Positions 16,278-24,880 of a stretch of DNA of 64,000 nucleotides are shown piece after piece; position 1 is the first letter of the stretch, and every line of letters starts with the position of its first letter. This DNA is from Kitasatospora sp. NBC_00315. Lineage in GTDB: Bacteria > Actinomycetota > Actinomycetes > Streptomycetales > Streptomycetaceae. Where the stretch lies: assembly GCF_041435095.1 (NCBI RefSeq), contig NZ_CP108025.1, positions 8,177,845 through 8,241,844 of the forward strand, read 5' to 3'. The translations under genes were made by a program, and so were the position numbers. A model generated the notes under the pieces. That model saw only the letters and a program-made list of their open reading frames with translations, was not told the origin of the DNA and searched no databases.

Positions 16278-17141
16278 TCAGTCAGCGGCCTGCGGTGGGC
16301 CGGTCTGGAAGCGCTGCGCACCTATCACGCCGAGCAGTTGCAGCTTCTGATGGCTCTCGGTACCGGGTGGGGCCGTGTAGACCAGCAGGGACTGCGACTG
16401 GGCCGGGTCCAGCAGGACCTGGCAGTACAGCTCCATCGGGCCCAGCTCCGGGTGGATCAGCCGCTTGCGCTGCTCGGTCAGGCGCAGCCCGACCTCGTGG
16501 GCGTTCCAGCAGGCTGCGAACTCGGCGCTGCGCTCCAGCAGCGCGTTGGCGAGGTCGGCCGCGCGTGAGCCTGCGCTCTCGCGGGTGACCGCCTCGCGCA
16601 GCTGCGAGGTGAAGGTGCGGCCGAGCAGCTCGTGGTCCTGCGGCGGGTAGAGGAGCCGTGTGGCCGGGTCGGTGTACCAGCGGTAGACGATGCTGCGCGC
16701 CCGGCCGGTGAAGTGCGTCTCGTCGCCGACCAGCGCGACCGCGAGCCGGGTCTGCACCAGGGTCTCCCCGAGCCCGGACATGACCTGGGCCGGGGTGTCG
16801 TCCAGCCGGTCCAGGATCCGCATCATGCCCGGGCTGACGTGGTCGCCCCGCATCGCCCGCAGCGGGGTGCTGTGGCCCGCCAACAAGAACAGGTGGTCCC
16901 GCTCGTCACTGGTCAGATGCAGGCCGCGGGCGATCATGGCCAGCATCTGCTCGGACGGCTGGGGCCCGCGCTGCCGTTCCAGCCGACTGTAGTAGTCAGT
17001 GGACATGTCCGCGAGCGCCGCCACCTCCTCGCGGCGCAGGCCGGCGGTGCGCCGGCGCGACCCGCGCGGTAGGCCCACGTCCTCGGGTTGCAGCATCTCG
17101 CGGCGCTTGCGCAGGAAGTCCGCCAGTCCGGCCCTGTCCAT
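16278..17141 (-). CDS. XRE-family regulator with MmyB-like ligand-binding domain
   Basis: This 287-residue protein starts MDRAGLADFLRKRREMLQPE. The N-terminal helix-turn-helix is typical of the family (RRRTAGLRREEVAALADMST DYYSRLERQR in sequence). A PAS-like MmyB C-terminal domain follows, with FTGRARSIVYRWYTDP and the late HPELGPMELYCQVLLDPAQS block. Such actinobacterial regulators often control an adjacent short-chain dehydrogenase or hydrolase gene and bind small hydrophobic ligands. It lies 10 bases downstream of the hydrolase relic in the same direction, near a divergent SDR gene with a palindromic operator, so it is the likely regulator of both. Complete. Confidence 0.85.
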   Translation of the reverse strand: MDRAGLADFLRKRREMLQPEDVGLPRGSRRRTAGLRREEVAALADMSTDYYSRLERQRGPQPSEQMLAMIARGLHLTSDERDHLFLLAGHSTPLRAMRGDHVSPGMMRILDRLDDTPAQVMSGLGETLVQTRLAVALVGDETHFTGRARSIVYRWYTDPATRLLYPPQDHELLGRTFTSQLREAVTRESAGSRAADLANALLERSAEFAACWNAHEVGLRLTEQRKRLIHPELGPMELYCQVLLDPAQSQSLLVYTAPPGTESHQKLQLLGVIGAQRFQTGPPQAAD

Positions 17142-17151
17142 CAGCGTCTCC

Positions 17152-18122
17152 TCATCCCAGGGCCGAGAACCACTCGACGACCGTGTGTGCGTACAGCTCG
17201 GGCTGGTACAGGTGCATCATGTGCGGCATGTCCGGGAAGGACCGGTAGGTGAACCCCTGACCCGCGGCGGTGACGCTCTCCTCGACTCGCCGGACCTGGA
17301 GGTAGGAGAGCGCGCCGACCGCCACGCCGGTCTTCTCGTCGTACCAATGGACGTGATGCGTGAACAGCACCGGCACCTTGACGTTCTCCAGCATCGTCAC
17401 ATGGTCGCAGGCCGCACTCGCCCGGCCGGTCACGAAGGACCGCGCCCACTGCGGATCGTATTCCCTGATGTTCTGCGGCGGACCACCGGAGAAGGGGACC
17501 CCGTCGATGGGCGGAGCCATCACCATCAGGGCCTGCGGCATCCAGGCGGGCAGCTCGGCGAAGACCGCCTTCTGCATGCCCGACCAGTCCCCGATACCAC
17601 TGGTCGCCGAGCCCCTTGCTCCACAGCTGCAACGCCGGGCCCATGTTCTGGCGGATGGGAAGCCCGCAGGAGGTGCTCTCCTCCGACGCGAACAGCGGTG
17701 CATCCTCCCAGAGAGACGCCAGGATCTGGCCGGGCTTGGCGAACGCCGACAGCCAGGCCGCGATGACGCCGCCGGACGAGTTCCCGGCGACGACGATCGG
17801 CCGCCCGATGACGAGGTCGATGAACCGGACCAGGTCGTTGCCGAAGTTGTCCAGGGTGTACCGGCCCGGAGTCCACGTTAGAACGCCCCTGGCCGCGCAG
17901 GTCCACCGCGTAGACCTGGAAGTGCTCCGCGAGCGGCGGCATCGCCCGCTCGTAACCCCACCACGACTCGGACTGGCTCGGGATCAGCAGCAGCGCGGGC
18001 CGGCGAGGACCGCCGACGACGCTGTAGTTCATCCGCACCTCGCCGAGGTCGGCGGTGTGCTCGCCGAAGGCGTGCGGCACGAAGATCTCGAAGCGCTCCT
18101 CGGCCTCAAGGTATTGCATCAC
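17152..18122 (-). pseudogene. Alpha/beta hydrolase, two frameshifts
   Basis: Read across three frames this is a complete alpha/beta hydrolase of about 320 residues. Frame one (from ATG 18122) has MNYSVVGGPRRPALLLIPSQ and VYAVDLRGQGRS. Frame two, after a shift near 17875, has LVIGRPIVVAGNSSGGVIAA with the nucleophile elbow (GNSSGG). Frame three, after a shift near 17600, has ENVKVPVLFTHHVHWYDEKT and the likely catalytic His in FPDMPHMMHLYQPE. All catalytic elements survive, so the damage is recent or reflects two sequence errors. The family hydrolyses esters or related small molecules. It sits directly before the XRE regulator. Confidence 0.75.
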
Positions 18123-18218
18123 CGGTCACCTCTCCGGCCGGACGGCTCGGCACGCAATCTGCGCGATCCACAGGGGCCATCCGCCTCGGCCAGGCTCACA
18201 CGCGGCGAAACACCCATC

Positions 18219-18267
18219 AAGGAACCGGCTATCCACGGCTCGGCGATCCATGGATAGGCGGTTCCTT
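18219..18267. promoter_or_regulatory. Imperfect 20-bp palindrome in divergent promoter region
   Basis: The arm at 18219-18238 matches the reverse complement of 18248-18267 at 18 of 20 positions, with a 9-base spacer. It lies between the divergent hydrolase relic (start 18122) and SDR gene (start 18371). It is a good operator candidate for the XRE/MmyB-type regulator encoded next to the hydrolase. Confidence 0.6.
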
Positions 18268-18370
18268 GTTACGCCGGGGGATTTCGGGTGCAGTGGTGGC
18301 GACGGCCGCAGATGCGGCCGATCCGACAGTCGCGTCAGCTTCGGGCGCGCCCGGACCGACAGGAAATGGC

Positions 18371-19255
18371 ATGACGAAATGGACCGCCGCAGAACTCCCC
18401 GATCTGGCCGGGCGCACGGCCGTGGTCACCGGTGCGTCGGGAGGCATCGGCCTGATCACGGCCCGCGAACTGGCCGCGGCGGGTGCGCGCGTGGTGCTCG
18501 CGGTGCGCGACACCGGCAAGGGTGCGAAGGTCGCCCGCACCATGGCCGGCGAAACGCAGGTGCGGCAGCTGGACGTGTCGAGCCTGGACTCGGTGCGGGC
18601 GTTCGCCGACGCGTGGACCGGTGACATCGACATCCTGGTCAACAACGCCGGAATCATGCAGGTCCCGCTGGCCTACACCGCCGACGGCTTCGAGTCCCAG
18701 GCGGCGACCAACTACCTCGGCCCGTTCGCCCTCACGAACCTGCTGCTGCCGCACATCACCGACCGCGTCGTCACGGTCTCCTCCCAACTGCACCGCCGCG
18801 GGCACGTGCGCACCGACGACCTGAACTGGAAGACGCGTAGGTACAACGCGACCGGCGCGTACTGCGACTCCAAGCTCGACGTGACCGTCTTCGCGATCGA
18901 ACTGGACCGCCGGCTGGCCGCATCGGGCAGTCGGGTCCGCTCGCTGCTGGCACATCCCGGCATCGCGGCCACGAACCTGACCTCCCACGTCGGCGGCTTC
19001 CCCGGGGTCATGAACCGGACCATGCGGTTCATGACCAACGACGCCGAGATCGGCGCACTGTCGACCCTCTACGCTGCCGTCGAGGACATCCCTGGGGGCT
19101 CCTACGTCGGCCCGAGCGGCGTCGGCGGCATCAAGGGCTTCCCCGCGGTGGGCAAGCCCTCCCGCGCGGCTCTGGACCCGGAGACCGCCCGCGCGCTGTG
19201 GACCGCCACCGCCGCGCTCACCAGCACCGGAACCCAACTGGCCGTCACCAACTGA
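18371..19255 (+). CDS. Short-chain dehydrogenase/reductase (SDR) family oxidoreductase
   Basis: The 294-residue enzyme has the classical SDR features: the cofactor glycine motif TGASGGIG near residue 25, the structural NNAG (ILVNNAGIM) near 90, a catalytic Ser in VVTVSSQLHRRG, and the YxxxK pair in AYCDSKLDVTVFAIE. The GARVVLAVRDTGKG segment with Arg after the second strand suggests NADPH use. The C-terminal tail resembles protochlorophyllide-reductase/retinol-dehydrogenase-like SDRs of actinomycetes. The ATG at 18371 follows AGGAA and begins MTKWTAAELPDLAGRTAVVT. It is divergent from the hydrolase/XRE pair and probably shares its operator. Substrate unknown. Confidence 0.9.
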   Translation: MTKWTAAELPDLAGRTAVVTGASGGIGLITARELAAAGARVVLAVRDTGKGAKVARTMAGETQVRQLDVSSLDSVRAFADAWTGDIDILVNNAGIMQVPLAYTADGFESQAATNYLGPFALTNLLLPHITDRVVTVSSQLHRRGHVRTDDLNWKTRRYNATGAYCDSKLDVTVFAIELDRRLAASGSRVRSLLAHPGIAATNLTSHVGGFPGVMNRTMRFMTNDAEIGALSTLYAAVEDIPGGSYVGPSGVGGIKGFPAVGKPSRAALDPETARALWTATAALTSTGTQLAVTN

Positions 19256-19282
19256 GCGTCTCCCGCCACCCGCCGCCACCAG

Positions 19283-19581
19283 TCAGCAGAGACCGTCGCG
19301 AGGATCCGCTGGTAGTCCGGCGGCAGCGTGTCCACGTCCATGCCGGGCCCGCGGTGCGGGACCAGCAGCACCGCCTACCCCGCGACCTGCACCGCCACCG
19401 GGGATGCCGCGTCCCGTTCCGCGGCGCGTTGCTCGACCATGCGCTCCCAGACCCGCTCGTCGACGGCAAGCTCGCTCCGCTCGGCCCGCACCTGATCAAA
19501 CTGCTCGACCAGCTGGTCTTCCAGTTCGTCCAGTTCCGCGCGTCGCGCGGCGATCCGATCCGCCATCTCGGACGCCACCAT
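19283..19581 (-). pseudogene. Coiled-coil/winged-helix family protein, truncated, internal stop
   Basis: The ATG at 19581 starts MVASEMADRIAARRAELDEL and continues as a coiled coil (EDQLVEQFDQVRAERSELAV). A TAG stop at 19375 interrupts it. The frame continues after the stop as AVLLVPHRGPGMDVDTLPPD and YQRILATVSAD, the start of the family's winged-helix part, and then ends at unrelated sequence beside the SDR gene's 3' end. It is the better-preserved sibling of the relic at 15.6-16.1 kb. Confidence 0.6.
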
Positions 19582-19812
19582 GAACCAGATGGTAAGCGGC
19601 ACGAGGAAGGTGGAGCGGAGGAATCAGAGAACCCGCCCCCCGGCCCCGCCCCGTCAGACGATCAACACCACAGGCTCCCGGCCGTCACCAGCACGAGCAC
19701 GGCCAACCAACGTCACGTCAGACCCACTGACCAGCACGTTCGAAGACGGCGAAGCTTCCGTATGGAGGCACGCCCCCGGGCTGCGCCCCGGCCCCGAAAG
19801 CCGACCCTCCCT
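19582..19812. other. No confident gene; possible small relic
   Basis: A minus-strand frame reads SSNVLVSGSDVTLVGRARAG and then DGREPVVLIV before a stop near 19654. It looks like the beta-rich start of a lost protein. No ribosome site or family is evident. Confidence 0.25.
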
Positions 19813-20061
19813 GTGACGTGTCGCCATATTGGTTGTGGGTCGTGGCTGTGATGTGGGGTGTTGTGGTTGGAGTGGGGACATGGTCAGGGTGTGACGGGGC
19901 GTTGCCTCACGGTTCCTTGATTGTTTCTGTTGGGTGTGACTGTTGTCCGGGGTTCTGGTCTGCGGGTATCGGTGACATCTCGGGAATCGGTGGTTGTCTG
20001 AGGTGTTCCGGGGCTGGTCGCTGGTCTACCGGTAGCCCGTTAGGTGCCGGGGTGCCGGGCT
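19813..20061. promoter_or_regulatory. Candidate left end of the Tn7-like element
   Basis: This gene-free stretch is unusually G/T-skewed on the plus strand and less GC-rich than its surroundings. It carries spaced GTGAC words, some followed by TGTC: near 19813 (GTGACGTGTCGCC), 19891, 19936 (GTGACTGTTGTCC) and 19972. Arrays of short repeats of this kind bind TnsB-like transposases at transposon ends. The first TGTCGCC near 19819 could be the terminus. No matching right end was found by eye, so this is tentative. Confidence 0.35.
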
Positions 20062-21246
20062 TCAGCTGGTGCGGGTGTGGTGGATCCAGGTCCACAGGAG
20101 GTCGCCGGGTGGGGGTGCGAGGCGTTCCAGGTGGAGTTGGTGGGCGGTGTGGCGTAGGAACGCGGTGATGGCGGGGTGGGCTTGGGGTGCGGGTCCTTGT
20201 CGTGGCTGCTTGGGCAGGTGGGTGGTGGCGAGTGTGCGGGCGAGGGTGATGGTTTCGGGGTAGGTGACGAGCTCGCGCGCGTACAGGGCCCAGGACATGG
20301 TGGCCGGTGTGGCGTGGGGGTTGGTGTCGGCGAGGTGGTGGAGCCGGCGTTGCCAGCGGGTGGCGAGGTGGGTCTGCTGGTCGTACCAGCGGGTGGTGAT
20401 GGCGCCGGCCCAGCTGAGCGCTGGAGCGGCGCCCGGGTGACGGGTCAGGCGCTGGTGGTGGCGCTGAGCCTGGTGGAGTTCGGGCAGCGCGGCGGTGGTC
20501 AGGCTGGTGTCGTCATCCAGGCTCCAGTGGTGGTGGCGCGGGCACAGCGCCTGGTGCGGGGGCGGGTGGACGTGGGCCCGGTCGGTGGCTCCCCGGGTGT
20601 GGCGCAGGGTGCAGGCCGGGCATGCCCGCACGGGCTGTTCGCCGCTCTCCCGTGGCTGCCAGGCGGCAGTGGCAACCGCGCCGGGATCTGACGTCTCGTG
20701 AGGCATGATGCCGCCTTCGGGGGAGCGGGGCGGTGCCGCGGGATCGCGGGCCAGGTTCGGTAGGGCCCGGGAGAGGTCGCCGGGCCGGGTGCGGGCGAGG
20801 GTGGCCAGGCGCTGCCGGGCCTCGGCGTCGAGGTGGAGCTCCGCGGTGGCGGTACCTCCGCCAGCGGTGTGGGCGCGGGTGGTGGTGATGCCGAGGGCGT
20901 CCAGGAGGTCGGCGGTGGTGCTCTGGTAGGCGTGGGCGAGACGGTTCAGGTAGGAGGCGGTGGCCTCATGCGGTATCGGCCTCACCCGCAGCGCCCCGGC
21001 CGCCGGCACGTGGAACCCGCTGCTCGGCCCCGACACGAACACCGGGCCTTCTCCCGATTGGGAGGCTGTCTCTGCCGGTCGGGAGTCCGCGGCCGCGGCG
21101 GGTTCACGAACTCCAAGCGTTCCTGGCCGGGGGTCTGCGGCTGCGGTGCGGTCGGGGCGTGCGGGCGCGGCCTCACAGGCCAGGAGCTCCGTGCCTGGCC
21201 AAGGCGGTGTGCCGGCGATGGCGCCGGTCGTGCGACGGACGCTCAT
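20062..21246 (-). CDS. tniQ: TniQ-family protein (first copy)
   Basis: The 394-residue protein has a long disordered N-terminus, then the TniQ signature ALRVRPIPHEATASYLNRLA followed by an N-terminal helical DNA-binding block (STTADLLDALGIT). A zinc finger follows (RACPACTLRHTRG with CPRHHHWSL). The C-terminal half is helical and His/Trp-rich. TniQ/TnsD proteins choose the target site for Tn7-like and Tn5053-like elements. The start overlaps the end of the ATPase gene by 4 bases, indicating translational coupling in one operon with the transposase genes. An ATG well inside, before the TniQ block, cannot be excluded as start. Confidence 0.85.
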   Translation of the reverse strand: MSVRRTTGAIAGTPPWPGTELLACEAAPARPDRTAAADPRPGTLGVREPAAAADSRPAETASQSGEGPVFVSGPSSGFHVPAAGALRVRPIPHEATASYLNRLAHAYQSTTADLLDALGITTTRAHTAGGGTATAELHLDAEARQRLATLARTRPGDLSRALPNLARDPAAPPRSPEGGIMPHETSDPGAVATAAWQPRESGEQPVRACPACTLRHTRGATDRAHVHPPPHQALCPRHHHWSLDDDTSLTTAALPELHQAQRHHQRLTRHPGAAPALSWAGAITTRWYDQQTHLATRWQRRLHHLADTNPHATPATMSWALYARELVTYPETITLARTLATTHLPKQPRQGPAPQAHPAITAFLRHTAHQLHLERLAPPPGDLLWTWIHHTRTS

Positions 21247-22439
21247 GAGGCCGTGCGGGCGGGCCGACCGGCGCCGGGTGCCTTGCGGCCGGGGGAACGG
21301 GGCCGGTAGTGCTCTTCGGCGAGGTGGTCCAGGGCGATGGCATCCAGAGCGGAGCGGGTGATCTTCTCGCTTCCGTCGAGGATGGCGGTGATCGCAGCGC
21401 GCCGCAGGAGACGGGAGAGGCTGCCGATGCGGCCCGCGGTGCGCTGGTGGAGGTAGGGGGCCAGGCGCACGAGGCTTCCGGCGCGGTGGCGCTGCAGGTC
21501 GAGGGCGTTCTCCATCGCGGCGACGGTCTCACGGAACGGCCGGGTGACCACCACGCCACCGCTGCTCGCGCTCCCCGTACCGCTTCCACCACCCGCGTTG
21601 GCCCTGCTGCTCCCAATGCTCTCGCTGCTGTTCCCTTCACCGCTCCCGGTGCTGCCGCTCCCGTTAGCGCTCTGGCTGCTCCTGGCGGTGTTGGTGCGTG
21701 TGGTGGCGGGCAGGGGGTCGCAGTCGATCAGACCGGCGCGTCCGGCGAGTTGGGCACCGGCGGTGCCGGTGAACAGCGCAGTGGTGGTGACGTCGATGCC
21801 CGCGTACACGAACGTCGCCGAGATCCGCTCGGTCAAGTCCTTGAGGAAGTCGGCTGCCTCGGCCCCGGTGCTGGTGCGCGGGTTGAGGCGGTGGATCTCA
21901 TCGATCAGCACCAGCCGCACGCCGACGGTGTTGTAGGTGTGGCACACGGACGCGGCGATCTGGGCCTGGGTCATGCGGGCGGAGACGGGGATGCCGAGGT
22001 AGCGGGCGAACTCCAGCGCGAGGGCTTTGGCGGTGGCCCCGGGCGGCACCAGCAGGTAGGCGACGGGGACCTGGGCCGCCCCAGGGCCGCCTCGGGCCTG
22101 CTCGGCCAGGTGGCAGGTGCGGCCGACCTCCAGCAGCGTGGTGGTCTTGCCCGTGGTGGGCGGGCCGGTGACGATCAGCGAGGGCCTGGCGGTGGCCCGC
22201 TGGTGGCGCCCCAGCGCCATCAGGGTCCGCACCTCCAGCAGCGTCTTGACGACGGCGGGGGTGCGAACCGTCACGAAGCGGGAGTGGTAGGCCAGGCGCT
22301 GCTCCGCGGTGCGCGGCGCATCCCCGGGCCCGGGCGGCACCGGGGGCGGGTCGTCGGCGAAGCGGCGGAACAGCTCCCACGTGGTGGGGGACGCGTCCTG
22401 TCCCGGATCCGGGTCGTGAGCGGGATCGTGGGTCACCAC
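21243..22439 (-). CDS. TnsC/TniB-like AAA+ ATPase of the Tn7-like element
   Basis: The 398-residue protein has Walker A (TGPPTTGKTTT, residues 91-101) and Walker B (VRLVLIDEIHRLN, about 174-186), and sensor regions around SATFVYAGIDVTTTALF. It fits the ATPases that link TniQ-type target selectors to the TnsB transposase. Between residues 250 and 310 there is a Ser/Gly/Asn-rich low-complexity insert (SANGSGSTGSGEG onward), unusual within the C-terminal part. It overlaps the transposase gene by 7 bases upstream and the TniQ gene by 4 bases downstream, so the three are translated as a coupled operon. Confidence 0.85.
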   Translation of the reverse strand: MVTHDPAHDPDPGQDASPTTWELFRRFADDPPPVPPGPGDAPRTAEQRLAYHSRFVTVRTPAVVKTLLEVRTLMALGRHQRATARPSLIVTGPPTTGKTTTLLEVGRTCHLAEQARGGPGAAQVPVAYLLVPPGATAKALALEFARYLGIPVSARMTQAQIAASVCHTYNTVGVRLVLIDEIHRLNPRTSTGAEAADFLKDLTERISATFVYAGIDVTTTALFTGTAGAQLAGRAGLIDCDPLPATTRTNTARSSQSANGSGSTGSGEGNSSESIGSSRANAGGGSGTGSASSGGVVVTRPFRETVAAMENALDLQRHRAGSLVRLAPYLHQRTAGRIGSLSRLLRRAAITAILDGSEKITRSALDAIALDHLAEEHYRPRSPGRKAPGAGRPARTAS

Positions 22440-24880
22440 AATTCGGCCTCCTTACGGGCGTCGTACAGGGCGAAGGCGGCCCCTGCTTCCTCTTCGGGCC
22501 AGGCGCCCTGGCCGTCCAGGTCCTCGCCGTCGTCCTCGTCGGCGCTCATATCGTCCAGGCTGTCCTCGCCCGGCCAACCAGCCCCTGTGGCCTCGCTGCC
22601 GGCTTCGCGTGAGCTCTGCGAGGGCACGGTGTGCGGCTGCGCGGGGCCGGCCTGCGCCTCGGTGGGCAGCTTCGGGGCCTGGCCGACGTTGCCGGGCCGA
22701 CCGGGTTCCGCATGTGCCGACCCTGCAGACCCAGCGTCGGGAGCGGACCGCTGGACCAGGTCGGCGTCGCCGTGCTGCGCGCCGGTGCCCGGGTGTGGCG
22801 GCCCGGCGAGCTCGTCACCGGCGGCGGGCCGCCGGATCTGGCCCGGTTCGTCGTGCTGTCCGCCGGGACCAGCGGCCCCGCCGCCGTCGGCGGTCGGCCG
22901 GGGGTGAACCTGGCCCTGGGCCATGCCTTGGCCCGGGCCGGGGGTCAGGTCGTGGGGGAGCGAGGTGGGGGCTTGGCGGGCGGTGAGGTGCCGTTCGCGG
23001 GCGCTGGCCTGGCCGGTACGGACCTTGAACAGGAGGTCGTCGAGGGCCTGGGCGAGGTCGGCTTCGTGCTGCTCGCGGCTGCCTCGGCGCTCCACGACTG
23101 TCTTCAGATGCTGCCACAGGTCGTCGGCCAACGGCTGGTCGATGTACTCGGCGTGGATCCATGGCACGGCGGTGAACTGCCCGTCGGGCAGGCGGACCCA
23201 GACCTGGCGCTGGTCGTGCGGGTTGTGGTGGACCTCCCAGCGGCCCCGCTGCGCGGCGATGCCGGAGGGCTGGCCGCGGTGCGGGTTGAGGGCGTGGTGG
23301 TCGTAGGTGCGGTGGTCGATGCGGATCCCGCGCTCGGTGATCGGCTTCCAGCACACCGGCAGCAGCTCGACGTAGTCGGCCCTGCTCAGCGGGAGGGGGA
23401 GGTGGCCGCAGATGCCGAGCAGCGCGCCCCACATCTCGTTGGGGGACAGCGCGACGGCGGGCATCGACGGGTGGCGCAGTCCCTCGTGGGGCCGGTTCTG
23501 CCACTCGGTGGTGATCCACTGGTCCAGGAGGTCCTGCAGCTGCGCCACGGTCCACAGGGCTTCGGTCTCTGCGCGGGGTCCGCGCCGGACGGGGTTGGAG
23601 CCGGTGTGGCCGGCGACGTGCTGGCAGAACAGGCTGTTGATGGAGCCGAACGTGCGCTCCACTGGCCCCTTGGCGGCCGGCTGGCGCGGGGGAGCGGGCT
23701 GCACGCTGATGCCCAGGGTTTCGGCGGCGGCCAGGAACGCCTCGGAGACGAATACCCGTCCGCGGTCGACGACCACCGTCTCGGGTACGGCCACCGGCCG
23801 GGCGGCCATACCCCGCAGACGGTCGTCGGCGTCCACCAGCAGGTCGTACGGGACCGGTGCCCGCGACATCTCCAGGACCTGCGGCCAGGTGGGCCGTACG
23901 GGGTGCGGGGTGGCCATCTCGGCCAGCAGCAGGGCTGCGTCCACCGCCTTGGTGGCGGCCGGGCGCAGAACGGTTGCCAGGATCGAGCGGGACGCGACAT
24001 CCAGGGCGATCGTCAGTTCCGGGCGGCCGGTGGTGCCGTTGTCGAACACCGCGAAGATGTCGAGGCGGGTGGTGTCGAGCATGACCTGCTCGCCGGGCCG
24101 CAGCACCCGGGTCGGACGGTAGGGGCGGGCCGGCTTACTGGCGGTGCGGGCCGGGCTCCCGGGCCGCTCGGCGGGGTCGGCCAGGACGGCCGCCAGGCGG
24201 TAGAACGTCGCCTGAGCGGGAACCTTGACGACGCCAGGGCCGTGACGCTCCTCCAGCACCTGCGCGGTCAGTTGCCGCAGGCCCTTGACGGTGCCCTTGG
24301 ACCTGCCGCGCTGGCGCCGCATCGCCTCCAGGACCGCCACCACCACCCGCTCGTCCGTGCGCCCGGTGGGACTGTGGGTGCGGGTGGTGCGGTGGTCGAC
24401 CAGACCCCACAGACCCTGCTTGCGGTACTCCAGGCGCATACGCTGCACGGTCGTGCGCGCGACACTGCCGAAGCCCAGCGCGGTCAGCTCCTGCGCCTTG
24501 GCCAGCTCGCGCTGGGCCAGGGTGCGGGTGGCCGGATCGTACTCCGCCCGCGGCGCCCGCCCGCCGTCTGCCGCCGCGTCCGGCAGCCCCGTCTCCACTT
24601 CGCGGATGTGCCGCTGCCAGGCCAGGGCCCGCTCTTGCTCACGCAGCGGCACCGTTGCGAACATCCCCCACTGCGGCACCGGCGCCGCCGCGGCAGCGCC
24701 GGCCAGCGCGAAGTCGCCGGCCGCGAACAGGTAGGCCGCCAGCAGCGTCACCGCCGTCCCCTGCTCATCGAGCAACCGCACCTGTTGCCCCTGCAATCCG
24801 ACGACCTGCCAGGTCCGGCCCTCGAAGACCACGTGAACGCCCACCGCCAGCACCGGCCGGTTTCCCGCAGCGCGGCTCAC
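22433..24880 (-). CDS. TnsB/TniA/Mu-type DDE transposase
   Basis: The 815-residue protein has N-terminal helix-turn-helix DNA-binding segments (about 115-230), an RNase H-fold catalytic core with a DDE triad (Asp269 in VMLDTTRLDIF, Asp372 in VVVDRGRVF, Glu408 in AKGPVERTFGS), and the Mu C-terminal beta-barrel around 500-600. A long acidic, Pro/Gly-rich tail follows, which in Tn7 TnsB contacts the ATPase. It cuts and joins the 3' ends of the element. Its start overlaps the stop of the TnsA-like gene (ATGA-type coupling) and its end overlaps the ATPase gene. Complete. Confidence 0.93.
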   Translation of the reverse strand: MSRAAGNRPVLAVGVHVVFEGRTWQVVGLQGQQVRLLDEQGTAVTLLAAYLFAAGDFALAGAAAAAPVPQWGMFATVPLREQERALAWQRHIREVETGLPDAAADGGRAPRAEYDPATRTLAQRELAKAQELTALGFGSVARTTVQRMRLEYRKQGLWGLVDHRTTRTHSPTGRTDERVVVAVLEAMRRQRGRSKGTVKGLRQLTAQVLEERHGPGVVKVPAQATFYRLAAVLADPAERPGSPARTASKPARPYRPTRVLRPGEQVMLDTTRLDIFAVFDNGTTGRPELTIALDVASRSILATVLRPAATKAVDAALLLAEMATPHPVRPTWPQVLEMSRAPVPYDLLVDADDRLRGMAARPVAVPETVVVDRGRVFVSEAFLAAAETLGISVQPAPPRQPAAKGPVERTFGSINSLFCQHVAGHTGSNPVRRGPRAETEALWTVAQLQDLLDQWITTEWQNRPHEGLRHPSMPAVALSPNEMWGALLGICGHLPLPLSRADYVELLPVCWKPITERGIRIDHRTYDHHALNPHRGQPSGIAAQRGRWEVHHNPHDQRQVWVRLPDGQFTAVPWIHAEYIDQPLADDLWQHLKTVVERRGSREQHEADLAQALDDLLFKVRTGQASARERHLTARQAPTSLPHDLTPGPGQGMAQGQVHPRPTADGGGAAGPGGQHDEPGQIRRPAAGDELAGPPHPGTGAQHGDADLVQRSAPDAGSAGSAHAEPGRPGNVGQAPKLPTEAQAGPAQPHTVPSQSSREAGSEATGAGWPGEDSLDDMSADEDDGEDLDGQGAWPEEEAGAAFALYDARKEAELW

